Shown here: positions 25,609 to 34,727 of the stretch, piece after piece
Position numbering within the stretch: position 1 is the stretch's first letter
Layout of the letters: every line of letters begins with the position of its first letter
Translations under genes and position numbers: made by a program
The notes under the pieces: generated by a model
Told to the model about the DNA's origin: nothing
Database searches by the model: none
The model's input: only the letters and a program-made list of their open reading frames with translations
From: Clostridia bacterium
Lineage (GTDB): Bacteria; Bacillota; Clostridia; Oscillospirales; CAG-272
Direction: 5' to 3'
DNA: 63,132 bases
NCBI GenBank assembly: GCA_017961575.1
Contig: JAGCXA010000007.1
Coordinates: forward strand, 1-63,132

Positions 25609-26877
25609 ATGAAACTGCTCGTTGTCGGCGGGGGCGGCCGCGAACACGCTCTGATCCGGAAACTGAAAGAGAACCCGGCGGTCGAGACCGTCTACTGTCT
25701 GCCCGGGAACGGCGGCATCGCGCGCGACGCCGTCTGCGTCCCCATCGGCGCGACCGAGATCGACAAGATCGTCGCGTTCGCCTATGAAAACAAGGTGGAT
25801 TTCGCCGTGGTCGCCCCCGACGACCCGCTCGTCCTCGGCTGCGTCGACGCGCTCGAAGGACACGGGATCCCCTGCTTCGGACCGCGCGCCAACGCCGCGA
25901 TCATCGAGGGAAGCAAGGTCTTCGCCAAGGATCTGATGAAGAAGTACGGCATCCCGACGGCGGCGTACGAGACCTTCGACGATATGGACGCCGCCCTCGC
26001 CTATCTCGACTCCGCCCCGATCCCGATCGTCGTGAAAGCCGACGGGCTTGCGCTCGGCAAGGGCGTGACCGTCGCCGCCACCCGCGAGGAGGCAAGGGAA
26101 GCCGTGATCGAGGCGATGCGCGACGGCAAATTCGGCGCGAGCGGAAACCGTCTCGTCATCGAGGAATTTCTGACCGGACCCGAGGTCTCGGTGCTCGCCT
26201 TCACCGACGGCGAGTGCGTGAAACCGATGGTCAGTTCGATGGACCACAAGCGCGCCCTCGACGGCGACGAGGGACCGAACACCGGCGGGATGGGCACGAT
26301 CGCCCCGAACCCCTACTACACCGACGAGATCGCCGAGGAGTGTATGAAGACCATCTTCCTCCCGACGATCGAGGCGATGAAACGCGAGGGACGCCCCTTC
26401 AAGGGCTGCCTCTACTTCGGGCTGATGCTCACCCCGAAGGGACCCAAAGTGATCGAATACAACTGCCGTTTCGGCGACCCCGAAACGCAGGTCGTCCTGC
26501 CGCTTTTGAAAAGCGACCTGCTCACCGTGATGCAGGCGACGGCGGCGGGCAAACTGAAAGAAACGCCCGTCGAGTGGTACGACGGCGCGGCTTGCTGCGT
26601 CGTCGTCGCCTCGGGCGGCTATCCCGTCTCCTACAAGAAGGGGTATCCCATCACCCTGCCCGACTCGGTCGCGCCCGACGTCTACGTCGCCGGGGCGGCG
26701 GAGAAGGACGGGGAACTCGTCACGTCCGGCGGGCGCGTGCTCGGCGTCACCGCGACGGGGAAAACGCTTGAAGAAGCGATCAAAAAAGCGTACGAGAAGA
26801 CCGCGCAGGTCGGATTTGAAAACGCCTTTTACAGAAAGGACGTCGGCGCGAGAGCCCTCGCGGCGAAAAAGGTGTGA
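25609..26877 (+). CDS. purD: Phosphoribosylamine-glycine ligase
   Basis: GAR synthetase, 422 aa, an ATP-grasp enzyme. KLLVVGGGGREHALIRKL at the N-terminus is the family start. VVKADGLALGKGVTVA (near residue 140), the acid-rich DHKRALDGDEGPNTGGMG (near 214) and the metal-binding VIEYNCRFGDPETQ (near 281) are ATP-grasp/GARS signatures. Length typical. ATG 25609 has GGAGGG at 25600-25605. purL starts 2 bp after the stop. Confidence 0.97.
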   Translation: MKLLVVGGGGREHALIRKLKENPAVETVYCLPGNGGIARDAVCVPIGATEIDKIVAFAYENKVDFAVVAPDDPLVLGCVDALEGHGIPCFGPRANAAIIEGSKVFAKDLMKKYGIPTAAYETFDDMDAALAYLDSAPIPIVVKADGLALGKGVTVAATREEAREAVIEAMRDGKFGASGNRLVIEEFLTGPEVSVLAFTDGECVKPMVSSMDHKRALDGDEGPNTGGMGTIAPNPYYTDEIAEECMKTIFLPTIEAMKREGRPFKGCLYFGLMLTPKGPKVIEYNCRFGDPETQVVLPLLKSDLLTVMQATAAGKLKETPVEWYDGAACCVVVASGGYPVSYKKGYPITLPDSVAPDVYVAGAAEKDGELVTSGGRVLGVTATGKTLEEAIKKAYEKTAQVGFENAFYRKDVGARALAAKKV

Positions 26878-26879
26878 CG

Positions 26880-29800
26880 ATGGTTTACAGATGCTACGTT
26901 GAAAAGAAACCGGGGCTTGCCGCCGAGGCGGAGTCGCTGTTCCGCGAGGCGAAGACCCTGCTCGGCGTTTCCGCGCTCGAAGGGGTGCGGATCTTCAACC
27001 GCTACGACGCCGAGGGACTGTCCGAAAAACTCTTCTCCGACGCCGAAAAAACGGTCTTTTCCGAGCCGCAGCTCGACGCCGTCACGAGCGACCTTCCCGA
27101 CGACGGGGCGGTTCGTTTCGCCGTCGAATATCTGCCCGGTCAGTTCGACCAGCGCGCCGACTCCGCCGCGCAATGCATCCAGATCCTCTCGCAGGGCGTT
27201 CGTCCCCTGATCCGGACGGCGAAGGTCTATCTGCTCTACGGCGCGCTCGGAAAAAGCGAGATCGAAAAGATCAAAAAATACGTCATCAACCCGGTCGAGG
27301 CGCGCGAAGCGTCCTTCGACCTGCCCGCGTCTCTTACGGCGAAGTACGACGTCCCGACCGAGGTCCCGACGCTCACCGGCTTCACGAAGCTGGACCGCGC
27401 CGGACTTGAAAAGTTCGTGTCCGAATACGGGCTGGCGATGGACGCCGACGACGTCGCCTTCTGTCAGGGATATTTTCTGAAAGAGGGGCGCGACCCCACC
27501 CTGACCGAGATCCGGATGATCGACACCTATTGGTCGGATCATTGCCGGCACACCACGTTTCTGACCGTGATCGACGGGGTAAAGTTCGCCGATCCCCTGC
27601 TCGAAAAGACTTGTAACGAATACCTTGCCCTCCGTAAAAAACTCAACCGGACGAAACCGATCTGCCTGATGGATATCGCGACGGTCGCCGTCAAGGGGCT
27701 TCGCGCCGAGGGCAAACTCGACAAACTCGACGAAAGCGACGAGATCAACGCCTGCACCGTCAAGATCGAGATCGACGTCGACGGCAAGCGCGAACCGTGG
27801 CTTCTCCTCTTCAAGAACGAGACCCACAACCACCCGACCGAGATCGAACCCTTCGGGGGAGCTGCGACCTGCATCGGCGGCGCGATCCGCGATCCGCTGT
27901 CGGGGCGCGCCTACGTCTACGGCGCGATGCGCGTGACCGGGGCGGCGGATCCGCTGACCCCGATCGAGAAGACCATTCCCGGCAAACTCCCGCAGCGTAA
28001 GATCGTCACGACCGCCGCGGCGGGCTACTCCTCCTACGGCAACCAGATCGGGCTCGCGACCGGGATCGTCGACGAGTTTTACCATCCCGGCTACGCCGCG
28101 AAGCGGATGGAGATCGGCGCCGTCGTCGGGGCGGCTCCCGCCGAAAACGTCCGGCGCGAGACCCCGATCCCCGGCGACGTCGTGATCCTGCTCGGCGGCG
28201 CGACCGGACGCGACGGATGCGGCGGCGCCACCGGCTCCTCCAAATCCCATACCGTCCACTCGCTCGAAACCTGCGGCGCCGAGGTGCAGAAGGGGAACGC
28301 CCCCGAGGAGAGAAAATTACAGCGGCTCTTCCGCGATCCCGCGGCAAGCCGTCTCATCAAACGCTGCAACGATTTCGGCGCGGGCGGCGTGTCGGTCGCC
28401 ATCGGCGAACTTGCCGACGGGCTCGACATTGACCTCAACGCCGTGCCGAAAAAATACGAAGGGCTCGACGGCACCGAACTCGCGATCAGCGAGAGCCAGG
28501 AGCGGATGGCGGTCGTCGTCGCAAAGGACGACGTGCCGGCGTTTCTCTCGCTTGCCGTCCGCGAGAACCTATCCGCGACCCCGGTTGCCCGCGTGACCGA
28601 GATCCCGCGGCTCGTGATGCATTGGAACGGGAAGACCATCGTCGATCTTTCGCGCGAATTCCTGAACTCCAACGGCGCCGACAAGCATATCACGATCGAG
28701 ACCGAGAAGCCCGGAAAGATCGGACGGGAGATTCCCGCCGACTTCGCGACGGGGTACGCAGCCCTCGCGCGCGACCTCAACGTCTGCTCCAAGCGCGGAC
28801 TTTCCGAGCGCTTCGACTCGACGATCGGCGCAGGCACCGTCCTGATGCCCTTCGGCGGAAAACGCCAACTCACCCCGATCCAGGCGATGGTGCAGAAACT
28901 TCCGGTCGAAAAGGGACACACCGACGACGTCTCGCTGATGGCGTTCGGCTTCAACCCGTATCTGTCCGAGAAGAGCCCCTACCACGGCGCGTATCTCGCC
29001 GTTTTCGAGTCGGTCTCGCGCCTGATCGCGACCGGCGCCGACTTCAAGGACGTCTACCTGACCTTCCAGGAGTATTTCAAACACCCCGGACGCGACGGGT
29101 CCCGCTGGGGACAGCCGTTTGCCGCGCTCCTCGGCGCTTTCAAAGCGCAGATGGGTCTCGGGATCGGCGCCATCGGCGGCAAGGACTCGATGAGCGGCAC
29201 CTTCGAGGGGCTTGACGTCCCCCCGACGCTCGTTTCGTTCGCCGTCACGACGTCGAAGACCGGGCGGATCGTCTCGCCCGAATTCAAGCGAGCGGGCGAC
29301 CGCGTCCTGCTCTTCACCCCCGCAAAAGACGAGAACGGTCTCCCCGATCCCGCATCGTGGATCGCGACGGCGAACACCGTCGCCGCTCTGCTCAAAAACG
29401 GGCAGGGGGTCGCCTGCTACACCCCCGGAATGGGGGGTATCGCCGAGGCGATCATGAAAATGGGCTTCGGCAACCGACTCGGCTTCACCTGTTCCGACGA
29501 CCTGTCGACGTCCGATCTCTTCGGGTACGCCTACGCCTCGTTCCTCGTTGAGGTTTCCGACCCGACGGTGTCGCAGGGGCGCGAGATCGGGCGCGTGACC
29601 GGGGATCCCGTGATTGCGTACCGCGGCGAGCGCGTCTCGCTTGACGACCTGCTCGCGGGTTACGAGGACAAACTCGAAAGCGTCTTCCCCTGCAATATCG
29701 CCCACAAGGGCAAAACGCCGGTCAACTTCACCTTTGAGGCGAAGGAAAGACCCGCCCCGGCGGTCCGGGTCGCGCGTCCGCGCGTCCTGATCCCGGTTTT

Positions 29801-30575
29801 CCCCGGCACCAACTGCGAGTACGACTCGGCGAAGGCGATCCGCGACGCGGGCGCCGAACCCGAGATCATCGTTCTGAACAACCTGACCCCCGACGGGGTC
29901 GCCCGGAGCGTCGAGCGCTTCGCCAAGTCGCTTCGTGAGTCACAGATCGTCTTCGTCCCCGGCGGCTTCTCCGGCGGCGACGAACCCGACGGGAGCGGCA
30001 AGTTCATCACGGCGTTCTTCCGTTCCCCCGCGATCCGCGAGGAGGTCGGCAACCTGCTCGACCGCCGCGACGGTCTGATGTGCGGGATCTGCAACGGATT
30101 CCAGGCGCTCATCAAACTCGGGCTGGTCCCCTACGGCAAGATCGTCGATACCGACGAGAACTGCCCGACCCTGACCTTCAACACCATCGGGCGGCACCAG
30201 TCGAGGATCGTCCGCACGCGGATCGCCTCGAACAAGTCCCCGTGGCTCTCGCTCGTCTCGGTCGGCGATATCGTCTCGGTGCCGATCTCGCACGGAGAGG
30301 GCAGATTCTACTGCGACGACGCCCTGATCGAAAAACTCGCCGCGAACGGTCAGATCGCCACCCAGTACGTCGATCTCGACGGGAACGCCACGAACGACGT
30401 GCGTTTCAACCCCAACGATTCGGCGGCGGCGGTCGAGGGGATCACCTCGCCCGACGGTCGCGTCTTCGGCAAAATGGGGCACAGCGAACGGATCGGGTCG
30501 GGACTTTACAAGAACGTCCCCGGCAATTACGATCTCCGGCTGTTTGAGGCGGCGGTCAAGTATTTCAAAGGTTGA
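26880..30575 (+). CDS. purL: Phosphoribosylformylglycinamidine synthase, single-chain
   Basis: 1231 aa, the large fused PurL with N-terminal, two AIRS-like synthase and C-terminal glutaminase domains. It is slightly shorter than the E. coli enzyme (about 1295 aa) and close to clostridial single-chain forms. [12 protein letters not shown] (near residue 218), [20 protein letters not shown] (near 309) and [10 protein letters not shown] mark the synthase. The glutaminase begins at about residue 965 ([16 protein letters not shown]), with the nucleophile in [11 protein letters not shown] (near 1068) and a His/Glu segment SHGEGRF. No purS/purQ is needed. ATG 26880 is preferred over GTG 26874, which overlaps the purD stop. 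Confidence 0.96.
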   Translation: MVYRCYVEKKPGLAAEAESLFREAKTLLGVSALEGVRIFNRYDAEGLSEKLFSDAEKTVFSEPQLDAVTSDLPDDGAVRFAVEYLPGQFDQRADSAAQCIQILSQGVRPLIRTAKVYLLYGALGKSEIEKIKKYVINPVEAREASFDLPASLTAKYDVPTEVPTLTGFTKLDRAGLEKFVSEYGLAMDADDVAFCQGYFLKEGRDPTLTEIRMIDTYWSDHCRHTTFLTVIDGVKFADPLLEKTCNEYLALRKKLNRTKPICLMDIATVAVKGLRAEGKLDKLDESDEINACTVKIEIDVDGKREPWLLLFKNETHNHPTEIEPFGGAATCIGGAIRDPLSGRAYVYGAMRVTGAADPLTPIEKTIPGKLPQRKIVTTAAAGYSSYGNQIGLATGIVDEFYHPGYAAKRMEIGAVVGAAPAENVRRETPIPGDVVILLGGATGRDGCGGATGSSKSHTVHSLETCGAEVQKGNAPEERKLQRLFRDPAASRLIKRCNDFGAGGVSVAIGELADGLDIDLNAVPKKYEGLDGTELAISESQERMAVVVAKDDVPAFLSLAVRENLSATPVARVTEIPRLVMHWNGKTIVDLSREFLNSNGADKHITIETEKPGKIGREIPADFATGYAALARDLNVCSKRGLSERFDSTIGAGTVLMPFGGKRQLTPIQAMVQKLPVEKGHTDDVSLMAFGFNPYLSEKSPYHGAYLAVFESVSRLIATGADFKDVYLTFQEYFKHPGRDGSRWGQPFAALLGAFKAQMGLGIGAIGGKDSMSGTFEGLDVPPTLVSFAVTTSKTGRIVSPEFKRAGDRVLLFTPAKDENGLPDPASWIATANTVAALLKNGQGVACYTPGMGGIAEAIMKMGFGNRLGFTCSDDLSTSDLFGYAYASFLVEVSDPTVSQGREIGRVTGDPVIAYRGERVSLDDLLAGYEDKLESVFPCNIAHKGKTPVNFTFEAKERPAPAVRVARPRVLIPVFPGTNCEYDSAKAIRDAGAEPEIIVLNNLTPDGVARSVERFAKSLRESQIVFVPGGFSGGDEPDGSGKFITAFFRSPAIREEVGNLLDRRDGLMCGICNGFQALIKLGLVPYGKIVDTDENCPTLTFNTIGRHQSRIVRTRIASNKSPWLSLVSVGDIVSVPISHGEGRFYCDDALIEKLAANGQIATQYVDLDGNATNDVRFNPNDSAAAVEGITSPDGRVFGKMGHSERIGSGLYKNVPGNYDLRLFEAAVKYFKG

Positions 30576-30610
30576 TACAAAAGGATCATAAAGGAAGAGA
30601 GGAAACGAAC

Positions 30611-32290
30611 ATGGCGTACAAGTCCGACATTGAAATCGCGCAATCGGTCACCCCGGAGCACATCCTCAAAATCGCGGAACGCGCGCACGTCGACGTCAAA
30701 TACGTCGAGCAGTACGGCAACACCAAGGCGAAGATCGACCTGTCCCTGCTTGAAGACAAGAAAGATCAGAAGGACGGCAAACTGATCCTCGTCACCGCCA
30801 TCACCCCGACCCCGGCGGGAGAGGGGAAGACCACGACCACGATCGGACTGGCGGACGGTCTGCGCCGGATCGGCAAGGACGTCACCGTCGCTCTCCGCGA
30901 GCCCTCGCTCGGTCCCGTGTTCGGGATCAAGGGCGGCGCCGCCGGTGGCGGATACGCGCAGGTCATCCCGATGGAGGACATCAACCTGCACTTCACCGGC
31001 GACTTCCACGCCATCGGCGCGGCGAACAACCTGCTTGCCGCGATGCTCGATAACCACATTCAGCAGGGCAACGCCCTCGGGATCGACCCGCGCAAGATCA
31101 CCTGGAAGCGCGCCGTCGATATGAACGACCGGCAGCTCCGCAATATCGTCGACGGGCTCGGCGGCAAAGCCAACGGCACCCCGCGTGAGGACGGCTTCGA
31201 CATCACCGTCGCCTCCGAGATTATGGCGGTCTTCTGCCTCGCGTCTTCGCTCTCCGATCTGAAAGAGCGCATCTCCCGGATCGTCGTCGGCTACACCTAC
31301 GACGACCGCCCCGTGACCGCCGGCGACCTCAAAGCCGCGGGCGCGATGACCGCGCTTCTGAAAGACGCCCTGAAACCCAACCTCGTCCAGACCCTCGAAG
31401 GCACCCCTGCGTTCGTGCACGGCGGGCCGTTCGCCAACATCGCCCACGGCTGCAACTCGGTCGTCGCGACCAGAATGGCGCTGAAAATGGGCGACTACAC
31501 CGTCACCGAGGCGGGCTTCGGCGCCGACCTCGGAGCCGAGAAGTTCCTCGACATCAAGTGCCGGATGGCGGGTCTCGTCCCGTCGGCGGTGGTGGTCGTC
31601 GCCACCGTCCGCGCGCTGAAAATGCACGGCGGACTGCTCAAGACCGCGCTCGCGACCGAGGACCTCGCGGCGCTCGAAAAGGGGATCCCGAACCTGCTCC
31701 GCCACGTCTCGAACATCAAGAACGTCTATAAACTCCCCTGCGTCGTCGCGGTCAACCGCTTCCCGACCGACACCGACAATGAGATCGACTTCATCATCAA
31801 GAAGTGCCGCGCCCTCGGCGTGAACACGATCCTTTCGACCGTCTGGGCGGACGGCGGACGCGGCGGCGAGGATCTCGCCCGCGAGGTCGTGCGTCTCTGC
31901 GAGGAGGAAAAGGGCGACTTCACCTTCTCCTACGACGAGAAACTGCCGATCAGGGAAAAGATCGAGGCGGTCGTGAAAAAGATCTACGGCGGCGACGGGA
32001 TCGTCGTTCTGCCCGCCGCGGAAAAGCAGATCGAACAACTCGAAAAGCTCGGGTTCGGCAAGACCCCGATCTGCATCGCGAAGACCCAGTACAGTTTCTC
32101 GGACGATCCCGCCAAACTCGGCGCGCCCGAGGGGTTCAAGGTCACGGTGAAGAACGTCAAGGTCTCCGCCGGGGCGGGATTCGTCGTCGTGCTTACCGGC
32201 GACATTATGACGATGCCGGGTCTGCCCCGCGTCCCCGCCGCCGAGAAGATCGACGTCACCCCGGACGGCAAGATCGTCGGTCTGTTCTGA
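30611..32290 (+). CDS. fhs: Formate-tetrahydrofolate ligase
   Basis: 10-formyl-THF synthetase, 559 aa, ATP-dependent. [20 protein letters not shown] (near residue 61) is the nucleotide loop and [20 protein letters not shown] (near 97) the second signature. [18 protein letters not shown] near the C-terminus is also diagnostic. It supplies the cofactor for PurN and AICAR transformylase in the same operon. ATG 30611, not the in-frame ATG 30572; AGAGAGG lies just upstream. No terminator directly follows; the LITSGG peptide gene (32407) comes 116 bp later, before a strong terminator. Confidence 0.97.
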   Translation: MAYKSDIEIAQSVTPEHILKIAERAHVDVKYVEQYGNTKAKIDLSLLEDKKDQKDGKLILVTAITPTPAGEGKTTTTIGLADGLRRIGKDVTVALREPSLGPVFGIKGGAAGGGYAQVIPMEDINLHFTGDFHAIGAANNLLAAMLDNHIQQGNALGIDPRKITWKRAVDMNDRQLRNIVDGLGGKANGTPREDGFDITVASEIMAVFCLASSLSDLKERISRIVVGYTYDDRPVTAGDLKAAGAMTALLKDALKPNLVQTLEGTPAFVHGGPFANIAHGCNSVVATRMALKMGDYTVTEAGFGADLGAEKFLDIKCRMAGLVPSAVVVVATVRALKMHGGLLKTALATEDLAALEKGIPNLLRHVSNIKNVYKLPCVVAVNRFPTDTDNEIDFIIKKCRALGVNTILSTVWADGGRGGEDLAREVVRLCEEEKGDFTFSYDEKLPIREKIEAVVKKIYGGDGIVVLPAAEKQIEQLEKLGFGKTPICIAKTQYSFSDDPAKLGAPEGFKVTVKNVKVSAGAGFVVVLTGDIMTMPGLPRVPAAEKIDVTPDGKIVGLF

Positions 32291-32406
32291 CCGTCGGTTT
32301 CCCACACGATACAGCCCGGAAAACGGGAACGGTCAAACCGACCGCCGCTTTCCGTCCTGCAAATACCATTCAAAGCGCAAGGCATTGATCGAAAGGAGGT
32401 TTTTCC

Positions 32407-32532
32407 ATGGAAAAGAAAGTCTACGAATCCGCCGGGATCGAGATCGTTCTTCTCGGCAGCGATATGCTCATCACCTCGGGCGGTACGCTCGGTGAGGACG
32501 ATTGGGCAGAGTTCGGTTTCGGTCAGCTCTGA
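32407..32532 (+). CDS. 41-aa peptide of the LITSGG type (copy 2)
   Basis: A small ORF with an optimal Shine-Dalgarno AAAGGAGGT (32392-32400). The product is KKVYESAGIEIVLLGSDMLI then TSGGTLGEDDWAEFGF, ending GQL. It is strongly similar to the peptide encoded at 17667-17798, including YESA, IVLLG, DMLITSGG, LGE and DW. It lies after fhs and before a terminator, so it is probably read through from the purine operon; no separate promoter is evident in the 116-bp gap. No Cys, no signal peptide. Function unknown. Confidence 0.82.
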   Translation: MEKKVYESAGIEIVLLGSDMLITSGGTLGEDDWAEFGFGQL

Positions 32533-32541
32533 TCCCGTAAC

Positions 32542-32578
32542 AAAAAAATCGGGCGCGCTTCGGCGCACCCGATTTTTT
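32542..32578. terminator. Bidirectional terminator ending the purine/peptide transcript
   Basis: AAAAAAATCGGGCGCGC (32542-32558) pairs with GCGCACCCGATTTTTT (32563-32578), with a TTCG loop. Flanking A and T runs allow function on both strands, so it can also stop minus-strand transcription from 32706. Confidence 0.92.
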
Positions 32579-32705
32579 ATTGTGAGATCCGAGCCCTACG
32601 TTTGCTCGGATTCTTTTCTCGCCGCGTACGAGTGCCGCGCGTTACGCTCCGCGGAACGCAACTTAAATCTCGTGACGTCGCATTGAGATTCCCAAACCAA
32701 AACTT

Positions 32706-32972
32706 TCAGTTTCCGTACTCGATTTCGGAGATCTTTTCAATCATCGGACTCCCATCAAGTAAAAAATGAAGAAGCAAGTCATCAAAGTCGGCAAACTTGC
32801 CGAGCGTTTTTTCAAACGAAATAACAACGCAGGTTTTCCCGCCCGGTTCGATTACAAACGAAAGATCTTTGTATTGCAGAACAACCTCGTTCTGGTTTTC
32901 AAGCGCGTCTTCGATATCTTTAAGAAACTCCAAGTCGTCTTGATTCAGATTGTAAAGGGAATAATCAATCAT
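32706..32972 (-). CDS. Small acidic protein of unknown function
   Basis: 88 aa, not recognised. Strongly acidic with an N-terminal DYSLYNLNQDDLEFLKDIED and alternating strands afterwards, resembling small immunity or antitoxin-like proteins only in general character. It has a textbook Shine-Dalgarno (AAAAGGAGG upstream of ATG at 32972). The region is noticeably more AT-rich than neighbours, suggesting recent acquisition. A 32-aa basic ORF overlaps its start by 8 bp. A terminator-like hairpin sits at 32587-32611. Confidence 0.7.
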   Translation of the reverse strand: MIDYSLYNLNQDDLEFLKDIEDALENQNEVVLQYKDLSFVIEPGGKTCVVISFEKTLGKFADFDDLLLHFLLDGSPMIEKISEIEYGN

Positions 32973-33063
32973 AGAAAAACCTCCTTTTCTTCTTTGCCTT
33001 ATTAAACTCCCGCTCCGCTTCTTTCATTGGTTTTTTATTGTCTTGCCGCGCGCGGCGCAGCAT
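32965..33063 (-). CDS. Possible 32-aa basic small ORF overlapping the 88-aa gene
   Basis: ATG at 33063 has GGAG six bases upstream. The product (MLRRARQDNKKP..., then MKEAEREFNKAKKKRRFFYD) is very basic and probably helical. The ORF ends 8 bp inside the next gene, and its last codons contain that gene's Shine-Dalgarno, so it could serve translational coupling. No homologue is known to me; it may not be a true gene. Confidence 0.4.
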   Translation of the reverse strand: MLRRARQDNKKPMKEAEREFNKAKKKRRFFYD

Positions 33064-33094
33064 TCTGTTCTCCGTCCGCTCTTCGGCGCAAGAA

Positions 33095-33823
33095 TTACAA
33101 TCCCAACAGCAAAAACCGCTTGTCGTGGCAGTCCGAGGTTTTGATGATCCGCGCTCCGCGTTTTTTCAGGACGTCGAGAATGCGGGGTTCGGGATAGGGG
33201 GTTTTGCGGTATCCGCGCGCGATAGCCCCGGAATTGATCTCGAAGGTGACGGGGCAGGGGAGCAGGGCTTCGAGCGCCGCGTCTGCGGCGGCGATATAGC
33301 GCGGGTCGGAGACGTCAAACAGCGAGCCGTCCTCGTTGAACTTGGTCACGAGGTCGAAGTGCGCGACGATCTTGCACTTCGTTTTATCGTACACCCGCGC
33401 CACCAGTCGGTAGTAATCGGCGCAGTAGGCGTAGAAGTCTCCGCCGTAGTATTTCTTCACGTCTGCGATCTGCCGTTCCTTCGACTCGTCCACGGGCAGA
33501 TACGCGCCGTCCTTCTCGATATAATGCACCGCCCCGATCACATAGTCGTAGCCGTCGGTCGGCATAGGGGAGAAGAAGTCCTGTTCGATCCCGCACAGCA
33601 CCTTGATCTTGTCTTTGTACTTTTCCCCGAGGCGGCGCACCTCCGCGACGTACTCCCCGGTCTTTTCCACCGACATACAGTAGGAGGTATCGAAGGGGGT
33701 ATAGGAGTGCCCCGAGAAGCCGATCGCCGGACAGCCGAGTTTGATCGCTTCGAGGATCAGTTCCTCCGGCGTATCGCGCCCGTCGCAGTAGACGGTGTGG
33801 GTATGGTAGTTCGAGGGGGTCAT
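33095..33823 (-). CDS. PHP-domain phosphatase, histidinol-phosphatase (HisK) type
   Basis: 242 aa. NYHTHTVYCDGRDTPEELI at the N-terminus carries the first metal-binding His-x-His. GFSGHSYTPFD, CGIEQDF, VIGAVHYIE, VAHFDLVTKF and KTSDCHD supply the other PHP metal ligands in the expected order. The length and arrangement fit histidinol-phosphate phosphatases of Firmicutes (HisK/HisJ). The his operon 23 kb away has no histidinol-phosphatase gene, so this is the best local candidate for that step; other PHP phosphatases have different substrates. ATG 33823 has AGGAAGG upstream. It has its own promoter. Confidence 0.82.
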   Translation of the reverse strand: MTPSNYHTHTVYCDGRDTPEELILEAIKLGCPAIGFSGHSYTPFDTSYCMSVEKTGEYVAEVRRLGEKYKDKIKVLCGIEQDFFSPMPTDGYDYVIGAVHYIEKDGAYLPVDESKERQIADVKKYYGGDFYAYCADYYRLVARVYDKTKCKIVAHFDLVTKFNEDGSLFDVSDPRYIAAADAALEALLPCPVTFEINSGAIARGYRKTPYPEPRILDVLKKRGARIIKTSDCHDKRFLLLGL

Positions 33824-33852
33824 GGCAAACCTTCCTTCCTGTTTCTCCCTCT

Positions 33853-33880
33853 ATCATACCACATTTTCAAAAACAGTCAA
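33853..33880 (-). promoter_or_regulatory. Promoter of the PHP phosphatase gene
   Basis: On the minus strand: TTGACT (33880-33875), 16-bp spacer, TATGAT (33858-33853), with TGG before the -10. Confidence 0.65.
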
Positions 33881-33902
33881 GAGAAAAGCCGAAAAAAGCC
33901 GT

Positions 33903-34346
33903 TTATCCGCCCTTGATCGCCCGCCATTTGAAGAGGACGATCCCCCCGACCATCAACGCCAGCCCGACGAACTTCTGCCACCCGAAGGGGGCTTTCTCGG
34001 CGCCGAGCCAACCGAACAGGTCGATCAGGGCGGCGGTCAGCAGCTGCGCGATCAGGATGATCGAGATCGCCGCCGTAGGAGAGAGCCCCTTGATCGAGAG
34101 GATGACCGTCACCGTGATGAGAAGCCCCAACACCCCGCCGATAAGGTAATACCATTTCGTCCCGCGGATCGCGGGCAGGTCCCCGCGCCCGAAAATCAGC
34201 ATCACGAGAAAAGAGAGCAGAAACGCGGTCCCCTGTACGAACAGATTGGCTTCAAAAATCCCGATCCGCTCGGTCAGCCGGGTGTTGATCACCCCCTGTA
34301 AGCTCATCACCGCCCCCGCAATAATGGAACAAAGCACCCCGATCAT
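33903..34346 (-). CDS. YdcZ (DUF606) family small multidrug-type membrane protein
   Basis: 147 aa with four to five transmembrane helices. The sequence fits the YdcZ/DUF606 branch of the DMT superfamily: GVINTRLTERIG, LFVQGTAFLLSFLVMLIFG, LPAIRGTKWYYLIGGVLG, SIILIAQLLTAALIDLFGWL and EKAPFGWQKFVGL. The transported substrate is unknown. The frame is open further upstream (to 34394), but a GGAGG site is 7-12 bp before ATG 34346, and the upstream extension lies in the hairpin array; I choose 34346. Confidence 0.85.
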   Translation of the reverse strand: MIGVLCSIIAGAVMSLQGVINTRLTERIGIFEANLFVQGTAFLLSFLVMLIFGRGDLPAIRGTKWYYLIGGVLGLLITVTVILSIKGLSPTAAISIILIAQLLTAALIDLFGWLGAEKAPFGWQKFVGLALMVGGIVLFKWRAIKGG

Positions 34347-34370
34347 AAAAAACAAAACCTCCGGTTTTGA

Positions 34371-34463
34371 ATGATATCCGTGCCGGTCGGTCACGGATGA
34401 TATACTTTTCGCTTTCCGAAAAGTATGATATCCGCTTTCGCGGATGATATACGCCGCGGGCGT
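34371..34463. repeat. Array of short hairpins joined by ATGATAT linkers
   Basis: ATGATAT occurs exactly at 34371-34377, 34397-34403, 34425-34431 and 34444-34450. Between them are hairpins with unrelated stems: TCCGTG/CACGGA, ACTTTTCG/CGAAAAGT, CCGC/GCGG, then ACGCC/GGCGT. The organisation is the same as in the ATATCG-linked arrays at 12451 and 17946 (constant linker, changing stems). Confidence 0.85.
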
Positions 34464-34517
34464 ATAAGGTCAGTTGTCGGTTATGAATCCGGCGGCGAAA
34501 CCTGCCGCTTTGTCTGC

Positions 34518-34558
34518 GGAAAAAACGAAGAGCCGCGCGCCGAAGATCGGCGCGCGGC
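34518..34558 (-). terminator. Terminator of glmM
   Basis: Perfect 11-bp stem GCCGCGCGCCG (34532-34542) / CGGCGCGCGGC (34548-34558). On the minus strand it is followed by TCTTCGTTTTTTCC. Confidence 0.85.
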
Positions 34559-34613
34559 GTTTGTATTGATTGACCGTTAGCATAGAGGACGATAAAGTTC
34601 CGTTTTTGAAACC

Positions 34614-34696
34614 GCGGCACGATGAGTCACGAATCGTGCCGCTAACTTCAATCCCATATTGAAGTTCTTTGCCGCGCTTTCTCCGAAAGAAAGCGC
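34614..34696. repeat. Three consecutive hairpins downstream of glmM
   Basis: GCGGCACGAT/ATCGTGCCGC (34614-34642), AACTTCAAT/ATTGAAGTT (34644-34666) and GCGCTTTC/GAAAGCGC (34674-34696) follow each other with almost no spacer. They may be an extension or older part of the array at 34371. Confidence 0.7.
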
Positions 34697-34727
34697 GCGT
34701 CTTCCTTCGTACTCCTTCGTACTCCGC

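Larger units (their letters stand above)
34347..34727. other. 381-bp intergenic region with consecutive hairpins
   Basis: It holds the ATGATAT-linked array (34371-34463), a minus-strand terminator (34518-34558) and three further hairpins (34614-34696). I see no gene. Confidence 0.75.
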
